From positions 1 through 51,100 of the forward strand of contig JAAYJN010000106.1 in assembly GCA_012522935.1 (NCBI GenBank): DNA of 51,100 nucleotides, given 5' to 3'. Both the position numbers and the translations under genes were made by a program. A model generated the notes under the pieces. That model was not told the origin of the DNA and made no database searches. It saw only the letters and a program-made list of their open reading frames with translations. Shown here in pieces: positions 50,284 to 51,100 of this stretch (positions within the stretch are counted from its first letter, which is position 1; every line of letters begins with the position of its first letter). Origin of the DNA: Candidatus Cloacimonadota bacterium. Its GTDB lineage: Bacteria; Cloacimonadota; Cloacimonadia; Cloacimonadales; Cloacimonadaceae.

Positions 50284-50951
50284 GGCATAGCTCCCAGAGT
50301 GTTTTGTTCAAATAGTTTTTGCAAAGAGTCTTTCAACATGCTGATTACCGCCCCGCTGCTGATGGTGGCGCCTGTCACCTTGTTGATCTGACCATCCTTG
50401 CGTTCCTGCTTTTCAGAAATTAATTCCAAGGTTACAAACTTGCCCTCGGCAATCACCTGCAGGTCTTGGAACTGCTCCTGGAACCAAGGTTCAGAGATTC
50501 TGGCGCCCAGCCCGGGAGTTTCCATCTGTTCATAGATGGCAAGCTTGCGGATCTGGCTGAGATCCGGGGATACAGCCACCAGGGCACGCATCTTATCCCA
50601 CAATCCTTTGCCGGGTATATCCACTACGCGTACTATCACAGAGTCATCAATGCTGACCGCAAATGACGGACGGTCTTCCCCTTTCAGAGATGCCTGTTTG
50701 ATATATTCATTGTAGCTTTGGGGAAAAGCAGAGATGATATCCGCCTCGTTCAAACCTGTGGCAGTAGCGATGGAAGGCGCACACAGGTCCAAAACTATCT
50801 TTTGATAGCTCTCTTCCTTATAGGTTTCCACCTTCTCTTTTGTGGCGTGATACATCAATGCCAATACACCCACAAAGATGATGCTGAGGATGATCATAAA
50901 GATGATGGGATAGATCAATGTCTCACGAAAAGGGATGCGTTCGTTGCTCAT
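50280..50951 (-). CDS. nqrC: Na+-translocating NADH:quinone reductase subunit C
   Basis: 223 residues: one N-terminal membrane helix (about 12-34) and a periplasmic FMN-binding domain. The covalent FMN site motif is VTGATISSGA, with T196 the likely flavinylated threonine. GKGLWDKMRALVAVSPDL and ETPGLGARISEPWF are family signatures of NqrC/RnfG. It relays electrons between the iron centre and the FMN of NqrB. The ATG overlaps the end of the nqrB fragment (ATGA) and its end overlaps nqrD. Flavinylation would need an ApbE transferase, which is not in this window. Confidence 0.92.
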   Translation of the reverse strand: MSNERIPFRETLIYPIIFMIILSIIFVGVLALMYHATKEKVETYKEESYQKIVLDLCAPSIATATGLNEADIISAFPQSYNEYIKQASLKGEDRPSFAVSIDDSVIVRVVDIPGKGLWDKMRALVAVSPDLSQIRKLAIYEQMETPGLGARISEPWFQEQFQDLQVIAEGKFVTLELISEKQERKDGQINKVTGATISSGAVISMLKDSLQKLFEQNTLGAMP

Positions 50952-51100
50952 GCCTTTGCCCCCTTTTTCTTGCCGCGTTTATCCAGGAAGTATTCGATCA
51001 TGGGCATAAAGGAATTGGTGAGCAGCAGGGCAAACATAAAGCCTTCTGCAAAGAGGGAGTAACGCCTGATGAACACGGTAAGAAAACCTATCATAATGCC
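50948..51100 (-). CDS. nqrB: Na+-translocating NADH:quinone reductase subunit B, C-terminal end (cut by window edge)
   Basis: Only the last 50 residues are visible, entering from the right edge and ending at TGA (50950-50948). They read as a final membrane helix (FAEGFMFALLLTNSFMPMIEYF) shortened here as FMFALLLTNSFMPMI, then a basic tail DKRGKKKGAKA. The SLFAEGFMFALLL...PMIEYF pattern fits the NqrB C-terminus, and its place directly before nqrC agrees. NqrB carries covalent FMN and riboflavin and the Na+ and quinone sites, none of which lie in this fragment. Confidence 0.85.
   Translation of the reverse strand, partial: GIMIGFLTVFIRRYSLFAEGFMFALLLTNSFMPMIEYFLDKRGKKKGAKA

Overview
The window looks like chromosomal DNA (roughly half G+C) from an anaerobic, amino-acid-fermenting Gram-negative bacterium of the Fibrobacterota-Chlorobiota-Bacteroidota (FCB) kind. 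Candidatus Cloacimonadota is the best guess. The reasons are two secreted peptidases with type IX secretion (T9SS)-style C-terminal sorting domains, a PorV-like outer-membrane protein, several lipoproteins and outer-membrane-like proteins, a Na+-translocating NADH:quinone reductase operon, and amino-acid catabolic genes (SDR-type threonine dehydrogenase, carbamate kinase, a two-subunit flavin amino-acid dehydrogenase). The taxonomic call is inference; no rRNA is present.

Layout. 1-6.5 kb: a partial gene, a membrane-bound SpoIIE-type phosphatase, tRNA-Leu(CAG), then a tight run of PhoH-like ATPase, alanine racemase with an extra C-terminal domain, a 34-residue small gene and uridine kinase. 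6.5-9.8 kb: alpha and beta subunits of a sarcosine-oxidase-like or proline-dehydrogenase-like flavoenzyme. 9.8-13 kb, minus strand: a TPR lipoprotein and a dGTPase. 13-18.8 kb: NadE, a zinc-finger/TPR protein, RibD, a cupin, an M42 peptidase, a 58-residue zinc-ribbon protein and RsmA. 18.8-24.4 kb: envelope genes, including a CsgG-like gene split by an in-frame TAA, an LPP20-like lipoprotein and a nuclease-fold lipoprotein. 24.6-30.5 kb: a large C25 (gingipain-like) T9SS cargo and a secreted orphan. 30.7-36.6 kb: threonine dehydrogenase, a Gfo/Idh/MocA oxidoreductase, AsnRS, an aminotransferase, a small exported protein and prepilin peptidase. 36.7-39 kb, minus strand: a cyclic-2,3-diphosphoglycerate-synthetase-like protein and carbamate kinase. 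39.4-46.2 kb: tRNA-Leu(CAA), PorV, an M6 peptidase with a sorting domain, and three tandem related exported proteins. 46.2-47.5 kb: relic DNA, an internally deleted IS5-type element and a long palindrome. 47.5 kb to the end, minus strand: nqrB(partial)-C-D-E-F and a conserved-looking 150-residue gene.

Functional themes are protein breakdown by secreted peptidases, amino-acid oxidation feeding NADH and quinone, and Na+ pumping by NQR. The most unusual non-coding signal is a palindromic repeat present three times about 10 kb apart, built from five heptamers phased at exactly 11 bp. Other items worth a second look are the alanine racemase fusion, the TAA-split CsgG-like lipoprotein, the C25 peptidase lacking the canonical catalytic histidine, the nested inverted ends of the IS remnant and a 38-bp-arm hairpin beside it.
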